Assembly: GCF_025558485.1 (NCBI RefSeq)
Contig: NZ_CP102930.1
Location: 1,860,001 to 1,924,000, forward strand
Direction of reading: 5' to 3'
Length of the DNA stretch: 64,000 bases
Source: Bdellovibrio bacteriovorus
Lineage (GTDB): Bacteria > Bdellovibrionota > Bdellovibrionia > Bdellovibrionales > Bdellovibrionaceae
A program made the translations under genes and the position numbers. The notes under the pieces are model-generated. The model was not told where the DNA came from. It saw only the letters and a program-made list of their open reading frames with translations, and ran no database searches. Within the stretch, counting starts at the first letter, position 1; every line of letters begins with the position of its first letter. This document shows positions 44,979-55,290 of this stretch, one piece after another.

Positions 44979-45497
44979 CTATTTTACAGGCTTCACTTTG
45001 CCGCAATCGGCAGAGACGAACTTACCCTCGTAGCGAATGACAGTGTCCTTGCCTTTGCTGTCTTTGCCAGTCATCACGCCTTCATACTGGGTGTCGGATT
45101 TGGCTGTCCAATCGAAAGTTCCCTTGGCATCTTCTTTCGGGCAGTCGAATGTGCCAGAAATTTTCTTCGCCGTTTGGGTTGTAACTTTGGTTTTGCAGGA
45201 CTTCGTCGCCTCCATCACAGAGCTGGGATTTTTAAGCATGTCGGCCGTATAGCAAATACGATAACCATCTTTGGTGATCGGCATTTGGCTGCCAGACTTC
45301 GCCAGCATTTCTTCCATTTGTTTACGCTGCTCTGGTGGAACCTGAGCCAGGGCCTTATTCATCTCGGCCATGGGATCGAAAGTCTTTCCGTCCAGAGTCA
45401 ATGTCATCTTGGCTTCCCACAGGCCCGGTTTGATGTCGAAGGCCTGGGCAGAGGAAGCCGCAGTCAGAAGAGCTGTCGTCAAAATTAGGTGGCGCAT
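44979..45497 (-). CDS. Secreted DUF3617 family protein
   Basis: A 172-aa protein with a signal peptide (cleavage after SSAQA). The mature start, FDIKPGLWEAKMTL, then MEEMLAKSGSQM, and YRICYTADMLKNP with paired cysteines match the DUF3617 pattern of periplasmic proteins of unknown function. It is followed in the same direction by the secreted protein at 44417-44908, and a short gap suggests an operon. Confidence 0.78.
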   Translation of the reverse strand: MRHLILTTALLTAASSAQAFDIKPGLWEAKMTLTLDGKTFDPMAEMNKALAQVPPEQRKQMEEMLAKSGSQMPITKDGYRICYTADMLKNPSSVMEATKSCKTKVTTQTAKKISGTFDCPKEDAKGTFDWTAKSDTQYEGVMTGKDSKGKDTVIRYEGKFVSADCGKVKPVK

Positions 45498-45553
45498 GAA
45501 ATCTCCAGGGCGAATTTGTTTACCCTATTCTACGCGATGACAAGGCGCCAGAG

Positions 45554-47857
45554 TCAAGGCACCAGTGTCATTTCGTAGCGGGTATTCTTTTGAATGCCTT
45601 CATCGCTCATGTGTTGAGGGCGATATTTCCCCTGTAGGAACATCTGCACCTGATCGTCGTAAAATGGGGACAAAATATGACCCGAGATACCGATCGGATT
45701 GATGCCCCAGCTTTCCTGTGGCTGAGCAAAATCAATCACACGGCGAGTGGACGGGCCTGCGACAACCTTGAAATCGCCACCAAGTCCGCGCATTTTGTTG
45801 TTGTTAATTTCATTGTAGGCACCCGGCATCGGATAAGGGCCGATATTAAAGATTTTGTTCAACGGAAAACCACGACCCAGTGGGTGTGTGTATTCCACGG
45901 TGTGGATTTCGCCCCATTTTGTTCCGCGCACTTTTTCGAGGGCGTTGAGGAAAGCTTCAGAAATTATTTTCGTCTTGTCCTGATCTTTCCACCAAGGGGA
46001 GGCATCGTCCAACAAGGTTCGCTCGTAAAATGCCCAGGCGTAGGGAGTGGTCAAATACGTCGCACGTTGTTCGGCGGGCAGCTTTTCAATCAGCTTCACC
46101 GCAAGTTCGTTGTTCCACTGGTGATAAAGACTGGCTTCCGTGGAATCAACTTCTGAGTGCAGATTCCAGCCTTTTAAGGCTTTAAGTTCCTTATCAAAGC
46201 GCTGTCTGTCTGAATCGTTTAAGGTCAGATTTTCCAGAAGCTTATCCAGCAACTGTCGGGTTTGATAGTTGTAGTTTTCTGTTTGCAGGGCTTTGACATC
46301 ATCAACGCTCCACAGGTCTTTTTCGTTCAACGCGCGTATCAGGGTTTGATAGCGATCATCGGACTGCCAGTCGCCACGAATCATCGGGTCCAGACCCTGT
46401 GGGCGGGAATTGGCAGTGACGATGATGCCGGATTCTGGATTTACCTGATGTGGTTTTTCCTGCCATGCAAGAACACGAGTGTATTCATCCTTGCCAGAGG
46501 CTCCGTCCAAGATCATATCCGAATTGGGGTTTTGTTTGACCGCGATATCACCGAAGATCCACCACGCTATATTGCCAGCGTCGGCATACATCACATTCAG
46601 TCCCGGAGCTGTTCCATATTGCAGAGCTTTTTCAAAGGCTGCGATGTCATGGGATTCAGCCATTTCACGCAGGGCCTTCATGGGGTTGTTGTCAGGGCGG
46701 TGGTAAGCCCATTTCAGTGCCAGATCTTTGCGATCCAGAACCTCGTCCATGATCGGCCCATGCAGGGTCTCGATCATATTCAGAACCAGATCCGGTTCGT
46801 TTTTGATTTTGATTGTTTCTGTCCATTCCTGATAAGGCACTTCCTTGCCGGCAAAGATGGCGGTTTTTTTGTCTTTGTTTAAGGTTTCGGCGTAAAGATC
46901 CATATCATCGGCCAAAGACATCGTGAAGCCCCAGGCATGGTGGCGGTTGTGACCTAAAATCGCAAATGGAACCAGAGGCAGATAGTGGCCATAAAGTTCA
47001 AAGTTCGGTGTCTGGATATGAGCTTCCACCCAGGTCGCCGGATGAGAAAAACCAATATGGGGATCGTTGGCAAAAATACTTTTTCCGGACTGAGATCGTT
47101 CGGGGGAAATCAACCAGGCATTGCTGCCTTCAAAAGTTCCTGCAAAAAGATCCTCGGTAGGAAGCACGAACGGCGCCAATGTGTCCTTCCATGCGGAAAC
47201 TTTCAACGGCGCTTTCAGTGGATCATTGCGCAGGGCTTGAAAAGCCTCTTCAGGAAGCTGTCTGGCAAATTCGGTCATCAGTGGGTCGGCTTTTAAAGCA
47301 ATACCAAAACTATAGGCCATGTGGCCCGTCATGATATAGGCGTCCCAAGGGGTGAAGGGTTCAGGCTTGATACCGACAATTTGCAGATCATAAGGCAATG
47401 GCTGGGTTTTGATGTATTCGTTCACGCCATCAAAATAGGCCTGCATCTCGTCCCACATATGCTGGTCAAAACGGCCTTCGACTTTTTCTTTGGCAATCAT
47501 CCGCTCTACAGAACGGCGTAACATCAGACTGCGGTAAAGCTTATCGCTTTTCAAAGCCAGCTCGCCAAAAATCTCGCTGAGCGTTCCGTGAGTCATGCGG
47601 CGGGAAAGCTCCATTTGAAACAGTCTTTCGCTGGCCATAACAAAACCCAGAGCGCGCAGGGCGTCCATTTTAGTCGTGGCTTTAATATGAGGAATTCCGT
47701 ATTGGTCGCGGATCACCGACACAGGGGACGCCAGGCCCGGCAGAGCAAGTTTGCCGTCCATCGGCGGCAGGGATTTTTTCAGAAAGAAGAAGCTGCCCAC
47801 GATCAGGGCAGAAACCAGTACAGTAAATACGAGAAGGCTTCGCTTGAATATTTTCAT
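45554..47857 (-). CDS. Penicillin acylase family Ntn-hydrolase
   Basis: About 767 aa from the ATG at 47857, where the membrane-targeting segment (RSLLVFTVLVSALIVGSFFFL) begins. Penicillin acylases are periplasmic precursors that cleave themselves into alpha and beta subunits; the new beta-subunit N-terminus is the catalytic serine. Here it is probably Ser245 in FEGSNAWLISPERS, followed by NDPHIGFSHPATWVEAH and GHNRHHAWGFT, all family hallmarks. Natural substrates include N-acyl-homoserine lactones and other acyl amides, so it may destroy prey quorum signals or scavenge amides. The gene stands alone, divergent from uvrB. Confidence 0.9.
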   Translation of the reverse strand: MKIFKRSLLVFTVLVSALIVGSFFFLKKSLPPMDGKLALPGLASPVSVIRDQYGIPHIKATTKMDALRALGFVMASERLFQMELSRRMTHGTLSEIFGELALKSDKLYRSLMLRRSVERMIAKEKVEGRFDQHMWDEMQAYFDGVNEYIKTQPLPYDLQIVGIKPEPFTPWDAYIMTGHMAYSFGIALKADPLMTEFARQLPEEAFQALRNDPLKAPLKVSAWKDTLAPFVLPTEDLFAGTFEGSNAWLISPERSQSGKSIFANDPHIGFSHPATWVEAHIQTPNFELYGHYLPLVPFAILGHNRHHAWGFTMSLADDMDLYAETLNKDKKTAIFAGKEVPYQEWTETIKIKNEPDLVLNMIETLHGPIMDEVLDRKDLALKWAYHRPDNNPMKALREMAESHDIAAFEKALQYGTAPGLNVMYADAGNIAWWIFGDIAVKQNPNSDMILDGASGKDEYTRVLAWQEKPHQVNPESGIIVTANSRPQGLDPMIRGDWQSDDRYQTLIRALNEKDLWSVDDVKALQTENYNYQTRQLLDKLLENLTLNDSDRQRFDKELKALKGWNLHSEVDSTEASLYHQWNNELAVKLIEKLPAEQRATYLTTPYAWAFYERTLLDDASPWWKDQDKTKIISEAFLNALEKVRGTKWGEIHTVEYTHPLGRGFPLNKIFNIGPYPMPGAYNEINNNKMRGLGGDFKVVAGPSTRRVIDFAQPQESWGINPIGISGHILSPFYDDQVQMFLQGKYRPQHMSDEGIQKNTRYEMTLVP

Positions 47858-47940
47858 TCTAAAACTCTCGACTGACCGAAGCACTCAGGCAAGGACCTTT
47901 ATTGCCACCTCGCATATAACGCAGGGCTAGGGGTAAAAAA

Positions 47941-50055
47941 GTGCGGGTACTTTCGCAAGGAAGTGCTATTCTTGGAGGGATGGGCTCTACCTATAAAAAG
48001 AACTTTCAATTGGTGTCGGAATTCAAACCTTCTGGTGATCAGCCAAAAGCGATTGAACAGATTGCGGAAAACTTTACGGCGGGATTAAAGCATCAAACTC
48101 TGCTGGGGGTCACCGGGTCGGGGAAGACCTTCACCATGGCGCATACGATTGCCAACCTTAACCAGCCGGCTTTGGTTTTGGCACCCAATAAAACTTTGGC
48201 AGCCCAGCTTTATGCCGAATTCAAAGAGCTTTTTCCAAACAATGCGGTGGAATACTTTGTCAGTTACTACGATTACTACCAGCCGGAAGCTTATATCCCA
48301 TCGACTGACACCTATATCGAAAAAGATTCGGCCATCAATGAACAGATTGATCGCATGCGCCACTCGGCCACCAGATCTTTGTTTGATCGTCGTGATGTGA
48401 TCATTGTCAGTTCGGTTTCCTGCATCTATGGTTTGGGGTCGCCTGAAGCCTATGAAGGCATGATGATCCAGATCGTTTCTAATACAGAAATGAAGCGTGA
48501 TCACTTGCTGCGGGAGCTGATTCGTATTCAGTATCAGCGCAACAATGTGGATTTCTCGCGTGGAACCGTGCGAGTGCGCGGGGATAATGTCGAAATCTTC
48601 CCGCCTTACGAAGAAGAACGTGCCGTGCGCGTGGAATTCTTCGGTGATTTTATCGAACGTCTTTCTTGGATTGATCCTTTGACGGGACAAGTGCTGGAGG
48701 AAATGGACCAGATCGGTATTTATCCGGGAAGCCACCACGTCACCAGTGATGAAAGTCTGAAGCACGCGATTAAAACCATTCAAGATGAGCTTCGTGATCG
48801 TCTGGTTCAGTTGAATCAGGAAATGAAGCTGCTTGAAGCCCAGCGCTTAGAGCAAAGAACTTATTACGACATCGAGATGATGGAACAAATGGGTTTCTGT
48901 CAGGGGATCGAAAACTACTCCCGCCACATGACCGGGCGCGGGCCGGGGGAACCACCTCCGACGTTGCTGGAATACTTTCCGAAAGACTTTGTGACTTTTG
49001 TGGATGAATCCCACGTCACCATTCCTCAGATCGGGGGGATGTACCGTGGGGATCGCGCGCGTAAGATGAATTTGGTGGAACATGGATTCCGTCTGCCATC
49101 GGCATTAGACAACCGCCCTTTGAATTTCCAGGAATTTGAAAAGATGATGGATAAGGTCGTTTATGTTTCGGCAACGCCGGGCGTGTACGAACTGCAAAAA
49201 TCCGAAGGGGTGATTGTGGAACAGATCATCCGCCCAACAGGGTTGATTGATCCGGTTGTGGAAGTGCGTCCGGTAAAACATCAGGTCGATGATCTGTTAA
49301 AAGAAATCCGCGAACGTATCAAAAAGCAAGAGCGTGTCCTGATCACAACTTTGACCAAACGTTCTGCCGAAGATCTGACAGAGTATTACGAAAATCTGGG
49401 TATCAAAGTGAAATACCTGCACAGCGAAGTCGATACAATGGAACGTATGGAAATCCTGCGTGATCTGCGTTTGGGGGTTTTCGACGTGCTGGTGGGGATC
49501 AACCTGCTGCGAGAAGGTTTGGATATTCCGGAGGTCAGTCTGGTCGGGATTACGGATGCCGATAAAGAAGGCTTCCTTCGTTCTGAAAGATCCTTGGTGC
49601 AAACAATTGGCCGTGCGGCCCGTAACTTGAATGGTCGTGTGATCTTGTATGGCGACATAGTTACCGAAAGTATGCAAAAGGCGATCAATGAAACCGAACG
49701 CCGTCGTCGTATTCAGTCGGAATATAACGAAGTGCATGGGATTACGCCTCAGTCCGTGAAAAAGAAAATCAAAGACGGTCTGGGGGAGCTGTTCGATGGA
49801 ACTGTTTCCACGCCATTGGCGGGGGAATCCAAATCTGCTGCGATTATGAGCAAGTTCGCGCAGCAACCAGACAAGATTCAACAGGAAATCACCAAACTAC
49901 GGGCTCGCATGAAAGAGCTTTCAGCCAACTTGGAGTTTGAAGAAGCGGCCAAGATCCGCGATGAAATCAAGCGTCTGCAAATTGTCGAGCTGAATGTGCG
50001 CAGTGGTGAGGTTGAAAGCGAAAGCGCGGAGGTTGTCAAGGATGGCCTCAAGTAG
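47941..50055 (+). CDS. uvrB: UvrABC nucleotide-excision repair helicase UvrB
   Basis: DNA damage-recognition helicase that receives DNA from UvrA and recruits UvrC. At 704 aa it is of normal length. It shows Walker A ([12 protein letters not shown]), the beta-hairpin region ([12 protein letters not shown]), helicase motifs including DESH (in [10 protein letters not shown]), motif VI (QTIGRAARN) and a C-terminal UVR domain ([18 protein letters not shown]). The start is uncertain: GTG at 47941 is behind AGGGG, whereas ATG at 47980 fits the family N-terminus better but has a GGAGGG directly next to it. It overlaps uvrC. Confidence 0.95.
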   Translation: MRVLSQGSAILGGMGSTYKKNFQLVSEFKPSGDQPKAIEQIAENFTAGLKHQTLLGVTGSGKTFTMAHTIANLNQPALVLAPNKTLAAQLYAEFKELFPNNAVEYFVSYYDYYQPEAYIPSTDTYIEKDSAINEQIDRMRHSATRSLFDRRDVIIVSSVSCIYGLGSPEAYEGMMIQIVSNTEMKRDHLLRELIRIQYQRNNVDFSRGTVRVRGDNVEIFPPYEEERAVRVEFFGDFIERLSWIDPLTGQVLEEMDQIGIYPGSHHVTSDESLKHAIKTIQDELRDRLVQLNQEMKLLEAQRLEQRTYYDIEMMEQMGFCQGIENYSRHMTGRGPGEPPPTLLEYFPKDFVTFVDESHVTIPQIGGMYRGDRARKMNLVEHGFRLPSALDNRPLNFQEFEKMMDKVVYVSATPGVYELQKSEGVIVEQIIRPTGLIDPVVEVRPVKHQVDDLLKEIRERIKKQERVLITTLTKRSAEDLTEYYENLGIKVKYLHSEVDTMERMEILRDLRLGVFDVLVGINLLREGLDIPEVSLVGITDADKEGFLRSERSLVQTIGRAARNLNGRVILYGDIVTESMQKAINETERRRRIQSEYNEVHGITPQSVKKKIKDGLGELFDGTVSTPLAGESKSAAIMSKFAQQPDKIQQEITKLRARMKELSANLEFEEAAKIRDEIKRLQIVELNVRSGEVESESAEVVKDGLK

Positions 50056-51934
50056 GTTCGAGGAAGTTCGCGACAAGGTAAAAGAATTTCCCACGCAGAG
50101 TGGTGTTTATCTTATGAAAAACACCGCCGACAAAATTATTTATGTCGGCAAAGCCAAAAATCTGCGCAGCCGTGTTCGCAGCTACTTTACCGACAGCAAG
50201 GATCATTCCCCGAAGACTCGCCTTCTGGTTTCCAATATCCACGAAGTCGAATACATTCTGACCAAGACCGAAGTGGAAGCCTTCCTGCTGGAAGCTTCTT
50301 TAATTAAAAAACATCGTCCCAAGTACAACATTCGCCTGCGTGACGACAAGGCTTACCCGTACATTCGGTTAAGCTGGGGGGACGAGTTCCCGCGTTTGTA
50401 TCTGGCTCGGAAGGTGAAAAAAGACGGATCGCTTTATTTCGGTCCTTACACCTCTGGATTTGCCGTGCAGGGGACTATTCGTTTTCTGAATCGCACTTTT
50501 AAAATCCGCGATTGTACGGATGCCGTTTTTAAAACCCGCAAACGTCCTTGTATGACTTATCAGATTGGGCGCTGTACGGCTCCTTGTGTGGAGTATATCA
50601 ATAAAGACGATTATCGCAGCGAAGTTGAAGGGGCCAAACTGTTCCTGAAAGGTCAAAATCGAAAAGTGGTCAAGGCTATGACCGAAAAAATGCGAGCAGC
50701 CGCCGATGAGGAAAAGTTTGAAGTTGCAGCTCGTTTGCGCGATTCGGTGGAATCCATCAAGGCGATTTTGCAAAAGCAGGCCGTTATCAACGATACTTCT
50801 GAAAAAGATCAGGATGCCGTGGGCTTCTTCGGCGATGAACGGGGTTGTTTGATTGAAACGGTCCACGTGCGTGCCGGCCGGGTGATTGGTACCCGGTCGC
50901 ATTACTTACCGCACTTTGACCCGAATGACGCTGTTGAAGATCCGCGCGAATGGCTGGTGGATTTCTTAAATCAGTACTACGACGACAACTTTATTCCGGA
51001 CGAAGTTTTGTTGCCCCTGGATATTGGGGGTGATCTGACCAAGCTGATGGAAGAGGTTCTCAAGGAACGCTCGGGCAGTAAAACCACCGTCCGTTTTGCA
51101 ACAGATGAACGGGGCCGCAATCTGGTTGAAATGGCCCATGAAAATGCCAAAGCGCATTTCCTTAAGTATGTTTCCAAGTCCGAAGAAAAACTGCGCGGTC
51201 TGGACGAAATCAAAGAGCGCTTTGGTTTGCAGGAACGGCCTCGTCGTATTGAGTGTTACGATATTTCGACCTTCCAAGGGGCTGAAACGGTCGCATCTCA
51301 GGTGGTCTTTGAGGACGGTGTTCCGGCCAAGGAACACTATCGTCGTTATAAAATCCGCACCGTTCAGGGGATCAATGACTTTGCCTCGATGTACGAGGTT
51401 CTAAGTCGTCGCTTTAAGCATACGGAATACGAAGACCCACACTTGATTGTGATTGATGGTGGTAAAGGGCAATTGGCGCAGGCGATGAAGATTTTGGAAG
51501 AAATCGGGCGTAAAGACATTCCTGTCGTGGGCTTGGCGAAAGCGCGCACAGAAAGTGACTTCCAAAAGCAGGAAGTGGAGTCGACCGAAGAGCGATTCTT
51601 CCTGCCGGGGCGGTCAAATCCAGTGATTTTCAAACATAATGCAGAGGCCTTGCATATTTTAACGGGCATTCGTGATGAAGCCCACCGTTTTGCCATTACC
51701 TATCACCGCAAGTTGCGTGAAGGCACGTCGTTGGAAAGTGAACTGGATTACGTTGTCGGCCTGGGGGAAAAAAGAAAGAAACTTCTTTTGACTCGATTCC
51801 AGTCTATTGATGAAATCAAAATGGCCGACCCTGAAGAAATTGCGAAGCTTAAGACTTTCAATCGAGTTCTTGCCGAGCGTATTTTGCTTCAGCTTAATGA
51901 AGGCGAAGAAGAAGAAACTGAGGTTGAAGAGTGA
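50042..51934 (+). CDS. uvrC: UvrABC excinuclease subunit UvrC
   Basis: Makes both incisions around the lesion bound by UvrB. From the ATG at 50042 (family-like start, 14-base overlap with uvrB) it is about 630 aa. It has the GIY-YIG nuclease domain (GVYLMKN, then [17 protein letters not shown]), a cysteine cluster ([17 protein letters not shown]), a UVR motif ([15 protein letters not shown]), an RNase H-like endonuclease domain (RRIECYDIS and [11 protein letters not shown]) and a helix-hairpin-helix end. An upstream ATG at 49994 would add 16 residues that have no family counterpart. It overlaps murJ by four bases. Confidence 0.95.
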   Translation: MASSRFEEVRDKVKEFPTQSGVYLMKNTADKIIYVGKAKNLRSRVRSYFTDSKDHSPKTRLLVSNIHEVEYILTKTEVEAFLLEASLIKKHRPKYNIRLRDDKAYPYIRLSWGDEFPRLYLARKVKKDGSLYFGPYTSGFAVQGTIRFLNRTFKIRDCTDAVFKTRKRPCMTYQIGRCTAPCVEYINKDDYRSEVEGAKLFLKGQNRKVVKAMTEKMRAAADEEKFEVAARLRDSVESIKAILQKQAVINDTSEKDQDAVGFFGDERGCLIETVHVRAGRVIGTRSHYLPHFDPNDAVEDPREWLVDFLNQYYDDNFIPDEVLLPLDIGGDLTKLMEEVLKERSGSKTTVRFATDERGRNLVEMAHENAKAHFLKYVSKSEEKLRGLDEIKERFGLQERPRRIECYDISTFQGAETVASQVVFEDGVPAKEHYRRYKIRTVQGINDFASMYEVLSRRFKHTEYEDPHLIVIDGGKGQLAQAMKILEEIGRKDIPVVGLAKARTESDFQKQEVESTEERFFLPGRSNPVIFKHNAEALHILTGIRDEAHRFAITYHRKLREGTSLESELDYVVGLGEKRKKLLLTRFQSIDEIKMADPEEIAKLKTFNRVLAERILLQLNEGEEEETEVEE

Positions 51935-53493
51935 AGAGTCATGCGCTCTTAGTGGGACTGGGGATATTTTTAAGCCGTATCGCGGGATTGGTCCGCGAAC
52001 GGGTGTTTGCCCACTTTTTCGGGAACTCCGATGCCGGGGATGCTTTCAAGGCCGCCTTGAAGATTCCAAACTTCTTGCAAAACCTTTTCGGCGAAGGTGT
52101 TTTATCAGCCAGCTTTATTCCTGTTTATGCGCAACTTCTGGCAAAAAAGCACGATGAAGAGGCCGCTAAAGTCGCCTCTGTGATTGGCAGCTTGCTGTTT
52201 CTGCTGACCTCGTTTCTGGTTTTGGGCGGCGTGTTTGCAACGCCCTTTCTGATTGATCTGATTGCGCCCGGATTTTCGGGTGAAAAACGCACACTGACGA
52301 TTCAAATCGTGCAGATCTTATTCCCGGGAACGGGCTTTTTGGTGATGTCAGCGTGGTGTTTGGGGATTTTAAACTCTCATCGTCGGTTCTTCCTGTCCTA
52401 TGTCGCGCCAGTAATCTGGAACCTGTCGATTATTGCTGCTTTGGTTTTATGGGGTGGCAAACAAGGGCAATTTGATCTTGCTGTGACTGTGGCTTGGGGG
52501 CTTGTGGCCGGAAGCTTCTTGCAGTTCTTTATTCAGCTGCCTTCGGCTCTGCGTTTGGGGAAAAAGATTTCTCCTTCTTTGAATTTTCAGATGTCTGCGG
52601 TGCGCACCGTGGTCGGTAACTTTGTGCCGGTGGTGTTTTCTCGTGGTGTGGTGCAGATCAGCGCCTATATTGATAACGTCCTGGCCAGCTTGCTTCCCAC
52701 AGGAGCCGTGTCGGCTTTGGCTTATGCTCAGACTTTGTATTTGCTGCCGGTAAGCTTATTTGGCATGAGTGTTTCTGCGGCTGAGCTTCCGGCGATGTCT
52801 CAGGCCACGGGCAGTGAAGAGGATATTCGTCATTATCTGCAAGGCCGCTTGAATCGCGGGTTGCAGCAGATTGCTTTCTTTATCATTCCTTCGGTGGTGG
52901 GGTTTATTTTGCTGGGGGATTTGATTGTCGGGGCGGTCTTTCAGACCGGGCAGTTCCAGGCTGAAAACACGCGTTATGTATGGCTGGTGCTGGTGGGATA
53001 CACTGTCGGTCTTTTGGCAACGACGTTGGGTCGTTTGTATTCCTCGACATTTTATTCTTTAAAAGACACTCGCACTCCTTTGCAATTTGCTATTGTGCGT
53101 GTGATTTTTGCCACTGTACTGGGTGTGTTGTGTGCCTTCTATCTGCCAGAAACTTTGGGCTTTGAGAAGCAGTGGGGCTCTGTTGGTTTGACCGTCGCTG
53201 CGGGGACCGCCGGATGGATAGAGTTTTATCTTCTTCGTCAGGCTTTGAATAAAAAAATCGGTAAAACGGGCCTGCCTTTGCTTTTCCAAGCCAAGGTTTG
53301 GTTTATGGCTTTGGTCGGCGCTGGAGCCGGGGCCCTGGTTGTGCGTCTTGCAGTTGATCCGGGTTTGCATGTCATTGTTCGAGCGGCAGTCGCTTTGATG
53401 GTTTACGGAGTGTTATACTTTGCCATGGGCTATGCCTTGAAGGTTGAACAAGCCCACAGTCTTTTGCAGAAAATCCTGCGCCGTATTCGTTAG
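51931..53493 (+). CDS. murJ: Lipid II flippase MurJ
   Basis: A 520-aa inner-membrane protein of about 14 helices that flips the peptidoglycan precursor lipid II to the periplasm. The N-terminal GIFLSRIAGLVRERVFAHFFG and GDAFKAALKIPNFLQNLFGEG are signature MurJ sequences that contain the essential charged residues of the central cavity. It starts with GTG, which overlaps the uvrC stop (GTGA). A uvrB-uvrC-murJ arrangement is an unusual operon and links repair with wall synthesis only by position. The stop shares TTAG with the convergent gene. Confidence 0.93.
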   Translation: MKSHALLVGLGIFLSRIAGLVRERVFAHFFGNSDAGDAFKAALKIPNFLQNLFGEGVLSASFIPVYAQLLAKKHDEEAAKVASVIGSLLFLLTSFLVLGGVFATPFLIDLIAPGFSGEKRTLTIQIVQILFPGTGFLVMSAWCLGILNSHRRFFLSYVAPVIWNLSIIAALVLWGGKQGQFDLAVTVAWGLVAGSFLQFFIQLPSALRLGKKISPSLNFQMSAVRTVVGNFVPVVFSRGVVQISAYIDNVLASLLPTGAVSALAYAQTLYLLPVSLFGMSVSAAELPAMSQATGSEEDIRHYLQGRLNRGLQQIAFFIIPSVVGFILLGDLIVGAVFQTGQFQAENTRYVWLVLVGYTVGLLATTLGRLYSSTFYSLKDTRTPLQFAIVRVIFATVLGVLCAFYLPETLGFEKQWGSVGLTVAAGTAGWIEFYLLRQALNKKIGKTGLPLLFQAKVWFMALVGAGAGALVVRLAVDPGLHVIVRAAVALMVYGVLYFAMGYALKVEQAHSLLQKILRRIR

Positions 53494-53894
53494 TACCGGA
53501 CACCCCAGCCATAAAGATCCACGAAGATATTACCATCGGGGAACTTAAATCTGAGTGCGCCACTAAAGTAGCCATCATGCCAAGGACGGAACTCCACCCG
53601 GGTCAGGCAGCTTTGGCCGGGCAGCAGATAGTTCGGACATTGGCTCCAGGCCCAGAAGGCGGCGCCACTGATATAGACGCCTAAAACTTGCACAGGGTTC
53701 CTGCCGGTGCTGCGCAGATAGAGATCTGCATACTGACTCCAGTTCACGCGCACGCTGCCAAGGTTATAGTAATAACGCTTGCTGGATTGGGCTTCGATGG
53801 TGGTCGCGTTGACAGTCAACTCCACCGGGGAGGCCAAGGCAAAAACAGGCATTTGCAGGATCATTGTGAGGATAATACTTAAAAGGATCTTCAT
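53490..53894 (-). CDS. Small secreted Ig-like (ASH/choice-of-anchor type) protein
   Basis: About 134 aa from the ATG at 53894, which follows AGGAGG closely; a GTG at 53900 overlaps that site and is less likely. A signal peptide (cleavage after ALAS) precedes an Ig-like domain with CPNYLLPGQSCLTRVEFRP and GALRFKFPDG, the pattern of choice-of-anchor D and ASH domains. Two cysteines could form a disulphide. Function unknown. Confidence 0.7.
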   Translation of the reverse strand: MKILLSIILTMILQMPVFALASPVELTVNATTIEAQSSKRYYYNLGSVRVNWSQYADLYLRSTGRNPVQVLGVYISGAAFWAWSQCPNYLLPGQSCLTRVEFRPWHDGYFSGALRFKFPDGNIFVDLYGWGVRY

Positions 53895-53971
53895 AAGCAC
53901 CTCCTGACAGCTCTATTTTTTTCCAAGAAGAGATTGGTCGCAAAGTTTTTCAGGAGTATGCTGTTCTTGTC

Positions 53972-55171
53972 ATGAACGACTCAGTCTGGTCCCCTCTGAA
54001 AATTTCCGTTTACAGATCCTTTTGGATCTGTGCTTTTTTGTCAAATTTAGGAACCTGGATTCAGGATGTGGCCGCCAGTTGGGTGATGACACATCTGTCG
54101 GTGTCGCCGTTGATTGTTTCCTTGCTTTCTTTCACCGGCAGTCTGCCGGTTTTGTTTTTAAGCATTCCCTCGGGGTACGTCTCTGATTTGGGGCATCGGC
54201 GCAAGTTGTTGCTCTTTGCTCAAGGGCTTATGTTCTGTGCCGCTGGGCTATTGGCTTATTTGGTTTGGCAGGAAAAGGTCACGCAGGTCAGTCTGCTGGG
54301 CTTGTCGCTGGTGATGGGAATTGGGTTTGCTCTGACGAATCCGGCTTTTCAGTCTGTGCTGACAGACTTGGTGCCGACACCGATGCAGGCGCAGGCCGTG
54401 TTAGTGTATTACATGGGGATTAATATCACTCGAGTGCTCGGGCCAACCATTGGCGGGGGGATCTTAAGCGGTTTCGGCCCCAGTGCCGCCTTCTTGGTGA
54501 ATAGTTTTTCTTTTTTGGGATTGATTTTGTTTTTCTGGAAGTGGCCGGTGAAAGAGGATCTTTCCAGCAGAAAGAATATCAAGATCGTGGAAAACGACTG
54601 GAAGCCGTTGTTGTCCTTGCATAACATGAAGCTGTGGGCGGAAATTTTCTGTGTCACTTTCTTTGCTTCATCGCTGTGGGCCCTGTATCCAACACGCGGT
54701 CGTATTGAGTTGCAATTGTCGTCGTTGCAGTACGGCTCTTTACTGGGTTTTTTGGGACTAGGGGCCTGTGTCAGTGCTGTGTTATCAGAAAAAATCATGC
54801 AGCCTCATCGCACTAATAAATCTTTAGCAGGGTCCTATGTAATCTATGCTGTGGGAGTTCTGTTGTTGGGGCTTGCCCCGGGATACTTGTACGTGTGCGC
54901 GGCGATGTTCTTTTCCGGTATCGGCTGGCTGGTGCTGGCCACGCTGATGAACATGAGCTCACGCCAGATCACGGGGGCATCGCAGTTAAAGGCGACCATG
55001 CTCGGGGTTTTTCTGGCAGTCTTCTATGCCGGAATGGCGTTGGGTGCCATCACTTGGGGGGCTGTTGCAAAAGTCAGCTCGACATCTTTGGCGTTGGTTG
55101 TTGCTGCCACGGGGCTGGCGCTGATCGGTTTTTCCAAAGGTTTAAAGGAATTTGTTCCACGAGATAGCTAG
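53972..55171 (+). CDS. MFS exporter, EntS-like (MFS_3 type)
   Basis: A 399-aa inner-membrane transporter with 12 predicted helices. The N-terminal FWICAFLSNLGTWIQDVAASWVM segment (split in family alignments at GTWIQ) and the loop GYVSDLGHRRKLL are characteristic of the MFS_3/EntS branch, which expels enterobactin and other small molecules. No siderophore synthesis gene lies nearby, so the substrate is open. The start follows a CAGGAG site about 20 bases upstream; a closer ribosome-binding site is not obvious. Confidence 0.85.
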   Translation: MNDSVWSPLKISVYRSFWICAFLSNLGTWIQDVAASWVMTHLSVSPLIVSLLSFTGSLPVLFLSIPSGYVSDLGHRRKLLLFAQGLMFCAAGLLAYLVWQEKVTQVSLLGLSLVMGIGFALTNPAFQSVLTDLVPTPMQAQAVLVYYMGINITRVLGPTIGGGILSGFGPSAAFLVNSFSFLGLILFFWKWPVKEDLSSRKNIKIVENDWKPLLSLHNMKLWAEIFCVTFFASSLWALYPTRGRIELQLSSLQYGSLLGFLGLGACVSAVLSEKIMQPHRTNKSLAGSYVIYAVGVLLLGLAPGYLYVCAAMFFSGIGWLVLATLMNMSSRQITGASQLKATMLGVFLAVFYAGMALGAITWGAVAKVSSTSLALVVAATGLALIGFSKGLKEFVPRDS

Positions 55172-55290
55172 GAATGACCTCTTAAGTATTACAAGACGGA
55201 AAGAACGCAGTGGTCCGGTGAAATCACTTGGCTTCTGCAGGGCAATCTTTTATCAACTTCAGCCTGTTTAATAAAACTCTTGAGGTTCTG

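Noticed and set aside
55229..55246. Sigma-54-like site before the gene at 55291
   Set aside because: GG-N10-GC is present, but the rest of the -12 element (GGGCA) and -24 element (TTGGCTT) match poorly.
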